Position numbers and translations under genes: made by a program. This document shows positions 60,937-64,000 of a stretch of DNA of 64,000 nucleotides, piece after piece. Position 1 is the stretch's first letter, and each line of letters starts with the position of its first letter. The notes beneath the pieces are model-generated. The model did not search any database. It was not told the DNA's origin and saw only the letters and a list, made by a program, of their open reading frames with translations. This DNA is from Planococcus citri (Eukaryota; Arthropoda; Insecta; Hemiptera; Pseudococcidae): assembly GCF_950023065.1 (NCBI RefSeq), contig NC_088678.1, positions 13,630,580-13,694,579 on the forward strand, given 5' to 3'.

Positions 60937-60991
60937 GGGAGGGAGGGAGGGAGGGAGGGAGGGAGGGAGGGAGGGAGGAAGGAAGGGGGAA
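60937..60991. repeat. (GGGA)n microsatellite
   Basis: About ten GGGA units followed by GGAAGGAAGG. Open frames of Gly/Arg/Glu or Pro/Ser across it are artefacts. Confidence 0.95.
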
Positions 60992-62780
60992 GATAACAAC
61001 ACAAGCTGTACATTTGGTTTTTGTCTTTTTTTCTTGGACATAATCTGTCGATCTAATGAAATGAAACCGCATCAAAATCTGAGAGTGGCACCTCGAACTG
61101 TATTGTGGAAAAAAAAACGATCTAATCATCGCTACTTTTTTTCTGGTTGAAAAATGTTATGCTTCACAATTTCATTTTACATGGGAAGTTCCTCTACCAC
61201 AGCAAACATTTTGAACTGGACAAAAGGAAATAGAAAGAAGACTCCAAAATACACCTTCAGCAAAAATTTCAGATGCTGAAATTAATTTTTTGATTTTTGA
61301 CAAATTTTTGAAAACTCGATTCATTTTTCATGAAAAAAAAAAAAAAACACTAAAATGTGATCAAATGAATGTACTATGTATAAGGCTGAAATATGGTTTA
61401 TTCCCTATTTTCTATATGCCATGTCGATTGGTGGTGGTTTCAAATCGTTTTGGAGCCTCTAGTGGATTTTCAGATTTTGCAGTTTTCGAAAAAAAATTCT
61501 GTACTTAAGAAGGCTGAAGATGAAATTCAGCTCCCATGAACTCGGATTTGCAATCTTTGTGACCTTTTTCGCTCGATTGAAGCACATATTTTCAAGTAGA
61601 AGAATTCGATTTTTACTTAGAATACCTATAAAATTTTCCCAGACATTTTTGATAAAAACCAAGAGTACCACAAAACGAAAAAAAAAATAAAGAGAAGCAT
61701 TGAATAAGAATTAGATTATAAATTTTTTTGAATGATGAGTTGGGAGAACCTGTTTCATTTTGGGAGGATTTTCCATTATTTATGAATTCATCTAGGTATA
61801 CCTACCTCAAAAAATACTTGGCTTCCTCCCTCCTCCAAAATATCCTTGATCGCATCTTAGATATTGGCAAAACTCTGGAAGTGAAATTTTATGAGGTGAA
61901 AATAATGTGAAAATTGAAAGTATTATTTTTTTGAAAAATGTTTCAAACAGGGTTCAAAAAGAGCTCATTATGCGGAAATTCCCCCCCTCCCCCCCAAAAC
62001 ACGAATGTTTTTGTAAAAGATGTTTGTGCGTTTTGGTTTTGAGAAAATTTTACTTTAGAACCTCAAGTTCAAAAAAAAAGAGAGAAAATCTTGGTATCTT
62101 ATTTCAAAACAAATAAATACATATTCCTGTGAAACTGTCAAAACAAAATTTACTTGTTTGAAAACTCCAAAATTTTTATCTCACACTTTAAATTTTGAAA
62201 AAAAAAAATCAAATTCAAAATGATTTCTGATTTTACTCTATTAATAGACTGATATACTCGAGTATGTTTAAAATTCTGATTTTTTTTTCAAATTGGCGTA
62301 GAAATTGTTGTGAAAAAAGTTGACAAATTCAATTTATTTGCAGTCAATTTTCAACCTTTTTCCTCCAAATTTTGAATAATTTTAAAGTACTTCAATTTTA
62401 ACATCTTTCACCTCGTTCAAAACATTTCAAACTTCATTGATCATTTGCTTCTCTGACCAAAAATAACTGTACTAGGATGGGGAGGGGAGGTTCCAAAACT
62501 CAAAAATTTAAAAAAATGCAATTTATGAGCATTCAATTTCAGGTTTTGGAGGATGATTATTTCAATTTCATCGTCTACGTTTGCACCACTGACTAAAAAT
62601 AACACCACAGAGTTTTTTTTAAAGGTTCATTTTTTGAACATTATTTACATCTAATAATTACTTATTGGGGGCAGGGCCTTCCGCAGGAATACTACCAGTA
62701 CAATCTTAAGTATGGGGGGGAGGGTGGTGTAAATTCCAACACTAAATGAAAAACTTGAAACTAAAATTTAGCTATAAGAG
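60992..62780. other. AT-rich stretch without assigned genes
   Basis: Low-complexity with A, T and C homopolymer runs. No structured repeat or gene recognised. Confidence 0.4.
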
Positions 62781-63200
62781 GGGAGGGGCAGTTTGGCCAC
62801 CCAGTGGTCCTTGCACCAGAGTAAGTGGGGGCCCCAGTTTTCGTTGGGGCTGCTGACTTAACAACCCAAGCACCAGACCAATGGCCCAGAGCTCCTAGGC
62901 AATATCCCAGAATCGCTCCCACCTCTTCGGGGTTGAGGGAGTGGTCACCCTAGGATGTAGCCCATTTCCCTCTTTCGCGGATTTGGAGCAATCCCCGACC
63001 CGTCTTCCATTTTGGTGGTAAGCTTAGGAGGTCTCTGGGCATAACTGTACCCTTACCTACCTCAGAAAGAGATCTCCTACAGTAAGATTGCCCAAAAGAA
63101 TATGATTTTGTGGGAACACTTGGCCCCACTTTACATAATGGATAAAGTTGTGGAGTAATTTTGAATGCTGAGGATGGACACATACCGTAGGTTTCATCCA
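62781..63200. repeat. GC-richer block, probably transposon sequence
   Basis: Clearly higher GC than its surroundings. A minus frame (62950-63201) is open for 83 codons without a recognised domain. It may be an untranslated region of the element that carries the macro-domain fragment on the same strand at 63586-63820, but this is not shown. Confidence 0.35.
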
Positions 63201-63229
63201 TCCTTCAGCTTAGGGCAGTGCTATAATTC

Positions 63230-63480
63230 GATGGTGTTGTGGAAGAAGGGCCAAACTGCATTTTTAAAGATTGTTTTCTTTTGGAGGAACACTGCTTCAA
63301 CACCCAAAGTTGGAAAGGTAAAAGGGCCAAACTGTCTCACAGCTAAACTAAATGATACAGATAGGCTCTGAAACAGTTTGGCCTTTTTTATCTTTTCAAC
63401 TCTGGCTGTTATAGCACTGTTAACCAGAGTGAAAAAAATCTTGAGAAATGCAGTTTGGCCCTTCTTCCACAACACCATCT
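63230..63480. mobile_element. 251-bp palindromic element
   Basis: Ends GATGGTGTTGTGGAAGAAGG plus GCCAAACTGCAT, inverted at the right. Arms extend to about 63335 and 63370 with mismatches in the middle, and a second GGCCAAACTGT block lies at the inner end. The target duplication is not clear. Confidence 0.7.
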
Positions 63481-63585
63481 ATGCACATCCATTGTACTAT
63501 GCAAATTAAATTAAAATAAGGTTATATTTGGGGAGAATATTTGATAATTTGTTACACTATTATATGTAGCTATTTACAAGTGATA

Positions 63586-63820
63586 TTAATTAGTTTTAGA
63601 GCAGGTGTTGGGGGAGGTCCAATTACACACCTCAATGTTGATAGGTATCTCCCTGGATTCTCTCACAATGATTGACCATACCTGGCCCCAGTCAAGATGG
63701 TCCAGCCCACATCCAATCTGTGGGATAGTGAGTTTAAGTACATTCCCTGGCAAGATTTTTGATGCCAAGGGAGAAGTTCTTAATGTTGGTTTGTCATCGT
63801 AGTGGATTTTTGTGACGATG
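63586..63820 (-). pseudogene. macro-domain (TARG1/OARD1-like) C-terminal fragment
   Basis: The minus frame reads SIVTKIHYDDKPT and then LKLTIPQIGCGLDHLDWGQV, SIIV and INIEVCNW. The order TK-x-x-Y-x-x-KPT, a helix, IP-x-IGCGLD-x-LDW, an amphipathic helix and a final I-x-V-x-x-W strand is that of TARG1/OARD1-type macro domains. These remove ADP-ribose from proteins or hydrolyse O-acetyl-ADP-ribose; the GCGLD loop contacts ADP-ribose. The N-terminal half of the domain is absent because a hAT-like element begins at 63822. The eight residues before SIVTK come from that element. Whether the source was a host gene or a transposon-borne copy is unknown. Confidence 0.75.
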
Positions 63821-63821
63821 C

Positions 63822-64000
63822 TAGTGATGGGCCGATTATTAATCAATTAAACGGCCTGAAAAATAATCGTTTGACGATTATCATTTTCTCTTTCAATTAA
63901 TTGATTATTTTTTTTAAATAATCAATTTGATCAATTTTTTTTTTATTGGGTAATTGGTGTAAATTTCAACACAATCTTGCGTTTTTTGGCATTAAAATTG
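63822..64000. mobile_element. end of a hAT-like element, continues past the window
   Basis: TAGTGATGGGCCGATTATTA starts abruptly inside the macro-domain frame and leads into ATCAATTAA-rich subterminal repeats. CAGTGATGGGC/TAGTGATGGGC ends are common in hAT elements. The other end and the target duplication lie outside the window. Confidence 0.6.

Noticed and set aside
60878..61150. Plus- and minus-strand frames across the (GGGA)n tract
   Set aside because: Open only because of the microsatellite.
1..64000. CRISPR array, bacterial operons or rRNA
   Set aside because: Repeat units are not regularly spaced with unique spacers, and all recognised coding relics are eukaryotic retroelements.

Overview
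The window looks like nuclear DNA of an arthropod, most likely an insect. It is AT-rich and intron-poor in obvious coding sequence. It is crowded with decayed transposable elements of families typical of arthropods (Jockey-like and RTE LINEs, Ty3 and BEL/Pao LTR elements, a Penelope-like element, hAT, pogo and Tc1/mariner-type non-autonomous elements). The frequent TACCTACC and CTCGTAT words in the single-copy stretches would fit a hemipteran such as a scale insect, but that species guess is weak. No complete host gene, tRNA or rRNA was recognised. The only host-exon candidate is a short minus-strand piece at 16481-16635 that ends in a perfect splice donor.

Layout. 0.65-2.5 kb: an internally deleted Ty3-type LTR element (minus) whose gag is split by a palindromic hAT-like MITE. 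2.6-5.6 kb: a BEL/Pao pol scrap, tandem repeats and a 383-bp MITE. 9.0-13.9 kb: two Jockey-like ORF1 (PRE_C2HC plus zinc knuckles) relics. The second, on the plus strand, is split by a fold-back element (11291-12173) and by a near-perfect palindrome with 582-bp arms (12640-13876). 14-23.5 kb: mostly single-copy AT-rich DNA with a tandem duplication (18.4 kb) and a degenerate minisatellite (20.1 kb). 23.6-24.2 kb: a palindrome abutting the C-terminal end of a LINE ORF2. 24.9-26.8 kb: a 1.9-kb element with 115-bp TIRs and two further inverted-repeat pairs that together form a three-way junction. 28.7-30.1 kb: a pogo-like MITE with another MITE nested in it, then a further inverted-repeat element. 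32.5-35.4 kb: a complete LTR insertion (149-bp LTRs, ACTAC target duplication, integrase relic, polypurine tract) carrying two nested TIR elements. 37.8-39.8 kb: a 5'-truncated Penelope-like element with an intact RT/GIY-YIG half and a head-on inverted partial copy, embedded in a short tandem repeat. 41-47.5 kb: minisatellites, the largest sharing its unit with the 20-kb array. 51.7-55.5 kb: small TIR elements, a gag relic and an RTE relic. 62.8-64.0 kb: a GC-richer block, a small palindrome and a TARG1/OARD1-like macro-domain fragment cut off by the end of a hAT-like element that runs out of the window.

The genes do not form a host pathway. Their relations are those of nested insertions, which give a relative order of events: LTR and LINE elements first, then the TIR/fold-back elements inside them. 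The most unusual features are the density of long, near-perfect palindromes (possible hairpin-RNA sources), the three-way-junction element, and the macro-domain fragment in a transposon-rich setting. All family assignments come from motif reading by eye; no database search was possible.
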